From contig OY987271.1 of NCBI GenBank assembly GCA_963920665.1, positions 21,145,350 to 21,209,349 of the forward strand: a stretch of 64,000 bases of DNA. Direction: 5' to 3'. A program made the position numbers and the translations under genes. Shown here piece by piece: positions 48,583 through 62,185 of this stretch. The stretch's first letter is position 1. Every line of letters begins with the position of its first letter. This DNA comes from Straminergon stramineum (taxonomy: Eukaryota > Streptophyta > Bryopsida > Hypnales > Calliergonaceae). Under the pieces are notes generated by a model. The model was not told where the DNA came from and did no database searches. It saw only the letters and a list, made by a program, of their open reading frames with translations.

Positions 48583-50420
48583 ATGCTCAGACTGGTGGCC
48601 AACCTAAGAAGATCAGTCAGTGGAGGTCATCCTCTTCATCTCTGCCAATATTATAACTCTGCAAAGATTGTATTCCATGGCAAGAATAATAACATTCCTG
48701 CATTGCCACTATGGCATCACCACGTCCGGCATCCCCAGCCCAGTACGCCTTGTATCAGAAAGAATTTCCAGAGAGATCCATTGGCCACGCTCTCTTTGGG
48801 AGGTTGGAGAGGCTTGGCTACTGGTACCACTTCCGCTGCCTCAGGAACACCCCCCTCGGGATTCTTAGCGTGGTACTTGCGGATGCTCAACAAATATCCC
48901 CTTCCCACTAAGAGCGTCACGGCTGCCAACATTCTTGCGTTTGCAGATATGACAGCCCAAGTACGTTACTCTAAGCGATGGTGTTAATCCCTGCGAACCT
49001 GAACGAATAATTAAAAACTGCACTACTATTAAAATAAGCAGATTTTTGTAACGTCCACAACTTATTGTTCTACTATTATAATGTAGGGTATGATTTCTTC
49101 TTTCTATTGATGCATTGGGTTGCTTTCATTGAAGCTACTTAAATGATTTGCTGCAACTCCTATAGAAGTGTAGAGAAGTGTAGAGAAGTGCAGAGGTGAA
49201 ATTCCTAGGTTTCTCTTGAGCTATTGAGAGTCCTCTTCCAAGCTTGAGGTGATTTTTAGTTCAAGGATCCAGGTTCTGTCCTTAGTTTTCTAAATTAGCT
49301 TCGAATAATTTGAGTAAAAGTAAAGTAAAGAATTGTTCAAATTTTAGTATCATTGGAACAAGGGGAAGCCAATGCAACAATTTCATGAGACTGAAGTTGC
49401 ATATTAGCGAATACCTGAAGTCGATTTTTGATATATCGGAAGTTGCATATTTGCAGATATCTAATTTCGATGCAATTGAAATTGCATATTTGCAAAACAG
49501 AAAAACCCAGATTCAACTGTTGATGTAATTGAATTTTTCATATTAGCAAATACCTAAGTTTGATTTTTGATGGAATTGAAGCTGACGCATACGAAACTTG
49601 ACCTTCCAGTATCTTGGCAACATGACATTGAAAGAAGGTGAGTCAAAGAAAGATTGGGACAAGATGCGGACGCTGCGGATGCTGGGGATTGGCGCGTTTT
49701 TCAGCGCGCCAATTCTTCACATGTGGTTCAACCTCATGCAGAGGATATTGCCCAGCACCGATATTGCCAGTTCCATCAAGAAAGTCCTGGCTGGACAAAT
49801 TGTTGCATCTCCGGTGGTCAACAGTGCTTTCTTTGCTGTCAACTCTTTCCTTCAAGGTTTACAATTCTCTAACCATATGCAGTGAGCCTCAATCATGGGT
49901 CCCGTCCAAACATCTCACTACGTGTGTAATTTGATGTCACAGATTGAAGTTACATTCAATTTCATTTGCATTTGACCATTTGAAATTGTGAAAGTCTCTT
50001 CAATCTTGATGAATAAGTTGTTGGGCATGGAATGGTGGTTACAGGGGAAAGTGCAGATCAAGCCATTGAAAAAATCAAGCGTGACTTGTGGCCGACTTGG
50101 AAAAGTGGGGCCATGTACTGGCCACCTCTTGATTTCGTCACATTTCGTTATGTTCCTGTTCATCTTCAGGTTGTTCCTCTCTGTCTCTGATGTATGATGA
50201 TAATAATAATATCCACGGCTTGAGTTTGAAGCACAGAGTTTTTAAGGCAAGTCATGTTTTTACCAGCAGCATTGCTAAGACAGGATTGAAATTGTGTCCT
50301 GTGTAGGTGTTTTTCAACAATTGCTGCTCCTTCATCTGGACAATCTACCTGACCTCCATGGCAGGGAAGAAAGCCGATGCTCCATCTACAGAGAAACTGG
50401 CACTTCATAAACCGTGTTGA
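48583..50420 (+). CDS. Mpv17/PMP22-family membrane protein, four exons, 287 aa
   Basis: The exons are 48583-48960, 49610-49856, 50045-50169 and 50307-50420. All introns are GT-AG and the phases join (864 nt). The N-terminus (MLRLVANLRRSVSGG…) is rich in Arg/Ser with no acidic residues, as in mitochondrial or plastid presequences. The family region starts around residue 93 with FLAWYLRMLNKYPLPTKSVT and AFADMTAQ, typical of Mpv17. Exon 2 holds RMLGIGAFFSAPILHMWF and the second hydrophobic pair. Exons 3-4 hold the signature WPPLDFVTFRYVPVHLQVFFNN followed by FIWTIYL. Proteins of this family are four-helix proteins of the inner mitochondrial, peroxisomal or plastid membrane, linked to small-metabolite channels; which membrane applies here is not shown by the sequence. 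The start ATG at 48583 is the first in frame. Intron 1 carries an imperfect ~45-bp repeat. The gene looks intact. Confidence 0.93.
49080..49590. repeat. Repeats inside intron 1 of the Mpv17-family gene
   Basis: At 49080-49165 lies a sequence (AGGGTATGATTTCTTCTTTC and following) that recurs at about 53285-53365 inside the BIM gene. At 49163-49195 a ten-base unit (GTGTAGAGAA) is repeated three times. At 49385-49590 an imperfect unit of about 45 bp with GTTGCATATT.GC and TCGATTTTTGAT recurs about four times. Confidence 0.65.
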
Positions 50421-52937
50421 ACAATGTTGAAGGTCAAAATCACATGGTTTGCTCCAATGCTCAACTTAACTCCTTAAGTGCTTCCGACATCCAAAATCTG
50501 AACGATGAACTGATTGGTTTCAAGGGTTTTTTTGACCACATAACTTTTCATTCTTCCAAACCAATGCTTGACTCTTAAAAGAAAGAATTAATGTATGATA
50601 AATTTGATGAAATTGGGGTAAATAACATATAATTATAAAGATGTAAGCAAAAATATGCAAAAATTCAAGAAAGGATTCAGACACTAAGAGATTATAGAAT
50701 GAGTTTTTTCAAACTGGATTTACCAAAATGTTTTGGCTTAAAGAGAATCAAAAGTCACATTTTTCAGCAAACTAAGATAAGTACACTTAATTTTGATCCT
50801 AGTACTAAAATTGACTCCTACACATTCTTGCCGATAATGTATAGATTGTAAACTTGAGAGCCTAGGATCTTTCTTGGTACACCTATAAACTCATATTTTA
50901 TTCATATGGAGTCTAAAATAAGGACTAACAGAACTAGAAATCACCCTTCAACTACCAACAAGATCCAACTATAAGCTAAGACAATTTAACCTTGAAACAA
51001 TATAGAAGAGGGTTTTTTGGTTCTTTGGATTATTTTGATCAAGGAGGCCTATTAAATGGAAAAAAATAATTTTTCATCCAAATTTTTAGGACAAGAGTTG
51101 CTTGAATACATTTTACAAGAATGAATTAGATATTCCTTTATTGAAATTTTGATGGCTTATAGAAGACATATAATTACATCTTTAAATAATTTCAATCATA
51201 CATAGTTGCAAAATAGGAGCATGCAAAGAGAAGCACTTTGAAGTTTGACAAAGTTGTTATATTTTTGTCTTTTTAGATAGGCTCATCAAAAAAGGGAACC
51301 ATGCTCAAATGCTTATTCTTGGTTTACACCAAAAATGAGGGGGGCAGAAAATTTAGAGGTCTGCCAGCCTTCTACATACTCCCTCATTTGCCATTGAAGA
51401 GTCCTCTTATAGAGGTCATGACTTGTGGATTGGTTTAAACCGCTTTTTCGTGAAGCCCCGCAAAATTTCCAATAGAATCACCTCCTCTTTGAGATAGGTC
51501 TAACTACAATTTTAAGGGCTCAAAATATGAAGATTTTTCTACACCATAGGGAATAAATAAGTTCTGCGTGATTGCACCTTTTTGGACACCCGTGCCCTAT
51601 GTTTCTTATTTAGAACAATAAAGCCCTCATGCCCTCTCAACTTTAGGGAACATTTGGAAGTAGCTACACTAAATAGTGAAATTAGGTTGCCTTAACAATT
51701 AGGTTGCCTTACCCTTCAAAAATCACTTTACAAGCCATCAAAGTCAACAAATAATGCTACAAACTTTTCCATTTGTACACATGGAAGTTTATGAGTCCCA
51801 ATTACAACAATATCTAATTCAAAAGTAGTGCATTCTTGTATAATACCTACAAATATTTATATAGTGTCAAATGGCAAGAAATTAGTGTGGGGCAACCTAA
51901 TTTCACTATTTAGTGTAGGTTAATAGGCTAAAATCATTTGACAAAGGCAATCTAGCACCCAAATAAAAGAACTTTTCCCACAACCTCTCATTTCGTAGTG
52001 TAAAACCCATTTTTTGAAGAATTCTCAATTTCAAGCAGAAACCTTCAAAAACTTCGAGCCTCTCGCTTTTGGATTAGATGTAGACCTAGTCAACGGATAA
52101 CTTCCACATTACTAAAGAGATGAAGAATGCACCTATTGGTCCATCAATTGGATCATTTTTAGCAATTTACCTTGGTGATAGGTCTTGTTCCTTCAGAGGT
52201 ATTTGAACAACTTTACGTGCAATTAGTGCTTAGGGTACACATCGGGCGCACTACAAGTAGCATGTAGTATTTCCGTATGTGTAACTGCAAGTTATCAGTG
52301 CCTTCATCGAAAAATTGGAAATGAAAGAGAGAATTGTAAGACAGAGGCACACACAGTTTGACCACCATTACCCCAAAACACATATTCCAGCACCAAAGAA
52401 TTATCCAACACCCAATAAAAAAAAACACTACCATTTGTGAGAACACTACACAGAACTGCTACTGTGGGAAACCCATGTCTGGCGAAACTAAAACTACTAT
52501 ACAGATTGGCAGGGAAACTAAACCTGCGCACGCCACAACCACCATGGCACAAAGCTTACAACTCCCATAAGGAGTAGCCCTCTCCTCTTCTTCTTCTTCT
52601 TCTTGTATGCATCCACACAGACTCCCATCGGTGGACATGCTTCATGATTGTTGAAGAAGATGGCTACAATGCTGTTTCTAGTAAATGACCTGCAGATGGG
52701 TGTCGAGATACACCCTACCCTATAATACCCCATGAAAACCTCAATCTATAATCCTCCAGACGCAAAATCCACACTAATTTGCGCAGAAAATTTACCAAAC
52801 GTCTCTCAAGATGCTACCTGATCTTCGGATCAGACCTAGAATCACAATCCAGAGACGTGAATCAAAACCATGTATGGTACAATTTTCTGAAACACACATC
52901 ACCCTACATCTTCAAACCCCGCACGAGCTGAGCTCTA
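50421..52937. other. Spacer between two convergent genes, AT-rich
   Basis: The Mpv17-family gene (plus) and the BIM-like gene (minus) converge on this spacer. No gene is supported. It holds a 255-bp inverted-repeat element (51664-51918), an inverted partner of 45305-45390 at 52113-52200, and a (CTT)n tract at about 52585-52604. Confidence 0.55.
51664..51918. mobile_element. MITE-like element with ~28-bp terminal inverted repeats
   Basis: CTACACTAAATAGTGAAATT at 51664 is matched by the exact inverse AATTTCACTATTTAGTGTAG ending at 51918; the match extends through GGTTGCC (28 bases). The inside is non-coding AT-rich DNA. No clear target-site duplication was identified, so the superfamily is open; the tips contain CACTAAA but do not behave like the CACTA elements of this window. 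Confidence 0.75.
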
Positions 52938-55900
52938 CTAGTGAGCCTCCAGCTTGGGCCTTTTCAGAGTAGGTTCAGGCTCTGCAGGTGATGGCCGAGT
53001 CCTTCCTTGTGATTGATGACTCTGAGCAGAAGACTCGGGTGTTGTAGCAACCTGATATCAATTTCAAAAACGAAGAAAGGGCAACCATTAGACACAAAAC
53101 ATGTGCTCCATTGAAATGTGACACAGGGTATTGCTAAGAAAACGAGTGTATGAACCAAGTTTTTAATTCACGAATATGCCAGGAACACCAGGACTAAACC
53201 CGTCGTGCTCCAGCTGAATATGCTTTTAAAAGCCGATTGCCAATTATAATAACTTCAAAACGTGTTCCTCTTGTTCCAGAATGCAGGGTATGATTTCTTC
53301 TTTCTATTGGTGCGTTTTGTTACTTTAAACCTTCCTAATTGATTTCTTTCAACTCCTGAAGCTATGAAAGCAGCCACATTTGACTATTAGGGCAAGCAAA
53401 TATGGGTCAACTGCTGCAATTGAATCCACCAGACTTTTAGAATTGTGAGTGAAGAAAGAAGAATTGTGACTGTTTACCTTGACTGAAGTGTCAGCAGCAG
53501 CGACTGTGGCATTCTGACCAAGATCAATTTGGACAGAAATATTTGCTTTACTCAGGTCCACTCCAGAGCTCTGCAACGCTCGTGTCAAAGTGTCCAGTAA
53601 CCTGCCAATTTGAGAAAAATAACAGTCTCAGCACAAGCATAAACCTCGCAGAGGTCTAGATTTGAAATACCATCATACTACACCCACAAAACACTGGTTA
53701 CAGGCCACTCACCCATGAGATATAGACACAGGGTACATATTACAATTGCGATAAGGTGTACAAATCTAGACACCGTCGCAGGACTTGCAATCAGTTTCAA
53801 GCACACGGAATTAGGGTTTAAGGGTTTAGGGTTTAAGTCTTACCCTTGGGAGTATACAGAAGACACATTGATGACCCCTCCTTGGATCCGAGGCAAAGCT
53901 TGCGCAGGTGAAGCAGCAGATCCATCTCCAGGGGTTCCGTGCTCATTTTGTTGCGACTGCAGATGCCTCGCTTGATTCTCTTGCGACAGCGGTGATTGTC
54001 TAGGAGCACTAGCACTTGGAGCTTGGGCTCCATCTATTCTACCCGCAAACGTTGCAGCGGATCTCTGAGGCTCAGCCTTGGATTGGTGGGTAGTCATTTG
54101 GTCAGCTTGGCTAGCAAGCGAGAATCGCGGCCTCACTTCAAACTGGTGATCTGGAGTGGCAGCTCGCACATAGCCCGGGTTGTACCCGTTTTCAAGGGAG
54201 CTCACAGTGTCTGGATCACTCAACTTCTCTTTCGCTGGAGAGTTGGAAGCAGGTGCTCCTCGACCGTAATCCTGCATCACAAAAGAGCCGCCATTAGAAT
54301 CACAAACTAATTTCTGTCAATTTTGTAGAACATCAGATCGATCTTGACTTGATGGTCACTTCATAGCTGCTACTATAATATCAAGCTAAAGGCAAAGACA
54401 CTGACACCAGACTAACATTAAAGCCTTTAAGAGCGAAGAAGTCCACATTTCGCCTCATGTTCTGGATTGTTCAAATAACTATTTTTTTGAACCCACACAT
54501 GCAATGTTCTTCACTCAATAAACTGATGTAAAGCTTTTCCCCGTTTGAACTATACTTTCCACAGTACGATCAGTCAAAGTGTTCAATTAAAAATCATGAA
54601 TTCTTCCTCACAAAGGGTAAGGCTACCAGCATTTGCACTACACCAACACTAACTTAAAAATAAAACTCAACATCACGAGCAAGGGCTTCTGCTGTGGCGT
54701 GTACCTTCGAGGGCACAATGGGCAAGGCATAGGGCAACGGAATGGCCTGCTGCAGAGACTGCACTCCCACTGGCAACGGTTGTGCAGTCAATGCAGTCGC
54801 ATTCTCTTTCTCCCCTTCTAATGAAGAAACGCAACTGTGAATGCTGCAAGCAGGTCGGCTGGAGCCTTGCTGCGTGTTCACGCCGACAGTCGACCGAGCT
54901 TCCGACACCGGTGCTCCTGCTTGTTCGGTGGAACGGGGAGCTGCGTTCACTTCCGTCGCAGGCTTAATGTGTACGGGACTCACTCCTGAACCGAAGTCCT
55001 TGGCAAATACTAGTGCATTGATCTGTGAGATCTCTTCGCCTGAGCCTGTCGCCCCTCGCTGCAAAATAGAGTACATCATGCGTACACATGAGGCATTGAT
55101 AGTGAAAATATTGAAGTGGACAACTTAGGGCTTCACTTTAACTGAGGGTTTGAAAATGGTCCGAATAGATCGAAAAATGATAGAATTCGATTGAATAAGA
55201 TCACTCTATATCAGTGAAGTACATGGCATGTGCTGGTTTAAAAATTCACAGATAGTCTCCATATGATTTACTGGACACTGCTAAGAAGAGAATGAGACCT
55301 AATTTGGGCGTTCCTGGGTTAAGAGAAAGTGATGGTTTGAACATTCGCTCACCTTGCAGAGATCCCACACCATGGACTTCAGCCTTTCCTGATGCCGTCC
55401 TTGCTCCACATTTTCAAACTTGCGAACCTTATCCTGAAGAACTTGAATATACTCAATAACCTGCAAGCAGATACAGTTCGTTAAGGAGACTTCGCTTACG
55501 GTGAGAGAATCTTTGGACTTCTGGTGGATGTGTGAACTGGCACTGTAATCAGAACGAGCCTGAAAAGTCGGTAATGACGGCATCGTATTGGTATAAATTC
55601 AGGATATTAAATAGGATAATCTATTACATGGACGGAAGGAAAACAGACCTCTCATAAAATCCCACAAACAAGGACTAGAAACTACAGACAGTATGATCCA
55701 TTGCATTCGTGAGTTCATTAATTACCTCAAGTAAGAAGGATGCTTTATCTCGCTTCTGATCACTGTGAGGAACTAGGTCTCGCAGCATTTGAAACCTGTC
55801 ATTAATTTTACTCCGCCTCCGCTGCTCCGTGGCGGAATGCTTGGACCTTGGCGTACACGCCCTCAAATCGGCATTCTTGGAATCCACTCTCTGTGCAGCA

Positions 55901-57898
55901 TCCCCTGAGAATGGCAGGAATAACAAAACGTTAAGCACAGGTTTCTTCAATGAAAACAAAAGAGACACCCATCATCCAAGCCTCCTGTAAAACACAAAAC
56001 CTACCTTTTTGCGACATTGGCTCTTTCCGGCTTCCTTTCATTCGCTCAGACGAGTCTTCGTCTTCGTCATCGTCTTCCTCCGATGGCGGTCGTGCAGGGC
56101 GTTTCGGAACCTCCAGCAAACCTTGAGCCGCTTGTGCCCACTGCCTGCAAATCCAACACAGTCCCAATTCAACATGGGTTCCATATGTACAAGAATCTAG
56201 AACACCAACCATGAAGCGCCATTGTAAGGGTGGAGAAAACAAACTTGTAGAAGAGTTTGAAATTGAAGCTTACTTGGCCATAGCTGGTATAGACTGATGT
56301 CCATTCTCAACTGTAGTTTTGACTGCTGGAATACCTGCAGGAAACGTCAGATCTGATGGCATACCAAATTTGAACCGGACTCCTGGCCAATACGCGAGAT
56401 TTTCTGTCAATTACAAAGAGAGAAGGCGTTCAGTTTCGTCACTCAAGAAATGCAAAACATACACGAAATCTCAGTCATGAACCAGAAAACAGGCCAGAAA
56501 ACACAAGTTTGCAAGTCCTTGTGACTCTGAACAAGTACACTTAACCCTCGTTATAATGAGCTTCTCTACAACGGCATTCTAGAACATCCTGCACACTCGC
56601 GACACTGTCGTCGATAGTAGCACATTTCTCACACCATATCCGGCTGAAAAACTTGGGCTCCCAGGTCGTGAAATTGAAGAGTATTGAGTGCAATATTATG
56701 CCAGTCGAATAAAGCAATAATCAAATTTTCACTACAGAGATGCTCAAATTTCCAGGTACATAACCTCAAAATCAAAAAGTAAAAAAGTGCATATCTGGGA
56801 CACTAACCTCGGCCATTAGCAGCTTCAGGATCTACGGCGACCTCCACGCCTCTCAAAGACTCCTGAGGCCCACTGTGATCCTCCCGCGACGAAAGCGTGG
56901 CCACGGGGTACCCCCGGCTTTGACGCAAGGCCTCCACCTCGCCCACCATCCGAATCATCGAGTTTGGCGGCACCGCATAAGGAACTTGAATGCTAGCGTA
57001 ATTCGGCAACACTCCAGGGTGCATCCGCTCACCAGGACCAGGAGTGGATTGACGGGATTGTAGCGCTGGGATCGTATTAGCAGGTTTCTCTCGCGGTGTG
57101 GGCGCGTCTCTATACGTTGATCGCGCGCCATTCCGTTCCAGTGGTTGCAGAAAATCATGTGTAGTGAGTGCAGAGGATAAGCCTGGATACCAGCAATAAA
57201 ACCTTCAAGGTCAGAGCTATTTCTAACTCTAGAGTTTTCAATGTGTAGGAAACGAATTAGCTAATCATGTATCGAACATGGCTGACGCGGAGGATCTAGT
57301 TTAGAAATGTGAACTTCGAAGATTGCTTTAAAGCGTCCCAATTCTAGAACTCGGCACAATTACGGTAAAAGGAAGGATGTGAGAACGTGAATCTTACCTG
57401 CGCTGGACCCGTTTTCCAGTTGCTGGGATGGTTTGTCGTAGAGCGAGAGAAAGTCGTGGGTGGAAGGTTTCGTGTCTGCAAACAAAACGAGGAATTCCTG
57501 GCAGTCAATTCGCCATTACTAAAATCCACTACTGCTGTGAAGGGCATCCGTCCAAGCACCAGGAACATTTTTCAGAAGGGATTCTGGTCCCCCTAAGTAC
57601 GAGGAGAATTGAGCACCAGCATTGAATAAGAACCTAAGGAGCCTCCTGAAATCAACCCAGATGGAAGGAAATGCGAACCTTCGTTGACAGCAAAATGGTG
57701 GGGCGACCTTTCAGCCTGTTGTTGTTGCTGCTGCTGCGCCATAGCCGCGTTGTATCTATGTACCACGTGAAACTCGCGTTGTTGTTGTTGCTGCTGCTGC
57801 TGCTGCTGTGCGGCGGAATCTCCGAAGCTAGCAGTGAACGAGGACGATCTCTCAGGCCCCTGCTGCTGTTTCTGCCCTGTCGTGGCCACAAACGCCAT
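52938..57898 (-). CDS. BIM-like bHLH transcription factor (BES1-interacting Myc-like), 11 exons, 749 aa
   Basis: The exons on the minus strand are 57898-57679, 57475-57398, 57182-56808, 56403-56274, 56144-56005, 55904-55726, 55460-55353, 55058-54705, 54271-53844, 53601-53478 and 53051-52938. All phases join (2250 nt). Exon 1 encodes two glutamine runs (ten and seven Q). Two THDFL motifs follow (exons 2 and 3), the first as [12 protein letters not shown], conserved in BIM proteins. An acidic Asp/Glu patch ([12 protein letters not shown]) comes before the bHLH at residues ~335-392. Its basic region [17 protein letters not shown] has the His-Glu-Arg set that reads E-boxes, and the loop/helix 2 [20 protein letters not shown] is diagnostic of the BIM group. 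The C-terminus has [16 protein letters not shown], also a BIM feature, and a basic tail TLKRPKLE. In flowering plants BIMs partner BES1/BZR1 in brassinosteroid signalling; the role here may be older. It should be nuclear. The gene appears intact. Confidence 0.95.
53809..53836. promoter_or_regulatory. Cluster of telo-box (TTTAGGG) motifs in an intron of the BIM-like gene
   Basis: TTAGGGTTTAAGGGTTTAGG and a further GTTTAAG lie a few bases inside intron 9, just after its donor site. On the gene's strand this reads as repeated AAACCCTAA-type telo-boxes. Such motifs in plant genes are known binding sites of telomere-repeat-binding proteins and of Polycomb recruitment factors; a role here is inferred. 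Confidence 0.6.
57710..57815 (-). repeat. CAG-type trinucleotide repeats coding for polyglutamine
   Basis: Two runs of CAG/CAA codons in exon 1 of the BIM-like gene (about 57778-57812 and 57715-57740) encode Q10 and Q7, separated by the segment [14 protein letters not shown]. The mixture of CAG and CAA in the first tract would slow slippage; the length may still vary between individuals. Confidence 0.85.
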
Positions 57899-59650
57899 CT
57901 AACTCTCACCACGACCACAACACCAACACCTACACCTACACTGGTTTCCACGGATGCTTGAAACCAGCCAATTCCCAAGTGCTTGCACTAAATCTCCGCC
58001 TCAGAACCTCGAACAATTCGTAGCCGAGGCTTAGGGACCACACCCACAATCACAGCTCCGCTTGTGAGATTACTCTTCGCACGCAAATGTCGTCAGCTTA
58101 TCTCCTGAACAAAACTCCAAGTTGTTCCTATCCTAAATCAAAATCTACAAGCGCCACTCGAAATTCCTCCCCTTGGAAACGAAGGCTTGATCCTTGATAT
58201 TATCCTCTAAAGCTGGTTAAATCGCCACGTACAAGCTAGCTCTATATCATATCCTCTGGCGTAAGTAAGCTTGGTCCTCATCCTCCGACCACCACGCCCG
58301 TCGTGCGCACGAAGAAAAGCCCCGTCCGCTCAGTTGGAGACGTCAACATCGAGCATGCGTCCTGTTCCTGCTGCTGCTCTCGCTTCTCCTCCTCGTCGTC
58401 GTCGTCCTCATCTGCTCATCATCATCATAGTTGCCAGCCCCTGTGAGCGCCACCCCAGCTCCTGGAGTGCTGCTGCACCAGCAGCGTGGCCCCAGCAGGC
58501 GTGGTGCCCCTGGTGGGGACCCCGAACGCATTCACGTGTCCGTCGTGTCCACAACATGCGCATGCACGGACAACCAGGCGCAATCCCAGGGAATCACGCG
58601 GGGGGCAGCTGGGGGGGACGCCAGGAATGAACTCACGCACCTGCTCCAGGGCTCCTACTCCCAAGCCTCGGGCGCCTCCCCTCGCGTTTACCTTACCTTA
58701 CCTCCACGAAACGGTATTGTACTCATCATCACCATCACTACAACGCAAACTGCGCCTGCTAGCACCAAGGAACTTGATGATACTCAACCTGAGACTCAAC
58801 CAGCGAGCGCCACCCACGCATGATGAGCTACACTAGTGCAGGGGGGGCGCAAAGGCCGAGGAATCGACTGCCCGAAAACGCTAGTGGGGTGAAGTGTTGG
58901 TCACGAGTTGTGACAGGAATGGACGCAAGGGAAGGGGCTGATTGGGCGACGGGTGGGGTTGGCTTCCTGACGGGCGGGCTGGGCTTCCGGACGGGTGGGC
59001 GTGGTTACCTGACGGATGGGCGTGGCTACCTGACGGGTGGGTTGGGGTCCCTGACGGGTGGGTTGGGTCCCTGACGGGTGGGCTTGACTTCCTGACGGGT
59101 GGGGCTTGCTTTCCCTGGCTCCCCTGACGGCTGCACTGACAAGCGGGCAGGCATGGCGAGGCCCGTGATGCGAATTGATGATGACATTGCGGAACCAGGC
59201 TTCACCCCCCTGCGTGCGTCAGCCGCCAGCACTTCCAGCAGCAGGAGGAGCAGGAGGGGCAGGAGGCCGCGGAGCAGGCGTGACGGTCGCCACGGCTCGG
59301 AAAGCACGGCGGCAGTGCGGCCGGGTCTCGCGGAGGCCGGGAAGGGCGGCGCCGGGGCGTGCTGGGGCTTCGCCACGTGTGCGAGAGCTGCCAATCGTGA
59401 CTCAGGAGAGAGGGCGAGAGGGCGCCAGGGCGGGGTTCTTTTTCTTTTCTGTTTTTTTCTTTTCCATGGGGTTTCTTTTATGGGGGCGTGACGCCGTGCC
59501 GGGGGATGCCGCCGAGATGCTCGGTCTCCGTGCAACCCTTGGCCGCCATGGTCGCTCCGTCCGTCCATGCGCCTGCCGGGTATCCTTCGGATTACGTTTT
59601 AGTAAGTTAGACCGCTTTCGGTGGGTGAGTGGGGGTGAGGAAAAAAAAAA
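57899..59650. other. GC-rich upstream region of the BIM-like gene
   Basis: This contains the presumed 5' UTR and promoter of the BIM-like gene, then a strikingly GC-rich stretch (about 58400-59620). Several overlapping ORFs of 80-180 codons occur in all frames, as expected in GC-rich DNA, and none resembles a known protein. I see no convincing gene. A (CCT/CGT)n tract lies at about 58385-58410 and a minisatellite at 58946-59120. Confidence 0.5.
58946..59120. repeat. Minisatellite, about eight copies of a 21-bp unit
   Basis: Units start with GACGGGTGGG and continue CKTGGSTWCCT. Copies differ at several positions and one is extended. As 21 is a multiple of three, every frame across it stays open and encodes a heptapeptide repeat (TGGLGFL-like in one plus frame). 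This explains the apparent ORFs over the array. Confidence 0.85.

Positions 59651-62185
<2,535 letters not shown>

Noticed and set aside
49180..49206. Phrase AGAGGTGAAATTC resembling an 18S rRNA segment
   Set aside because: Only about 13 bases match; the surroundings are a short tandem repeat inside an intron, with no rRNA context.
59026..59568. 180-codon minus-strand ORF in the GC-rich island
   Set aside because: Long ORFs occur in all frames here because of GC richness and the 21-bp repeat; no protein features or homology are recognised.
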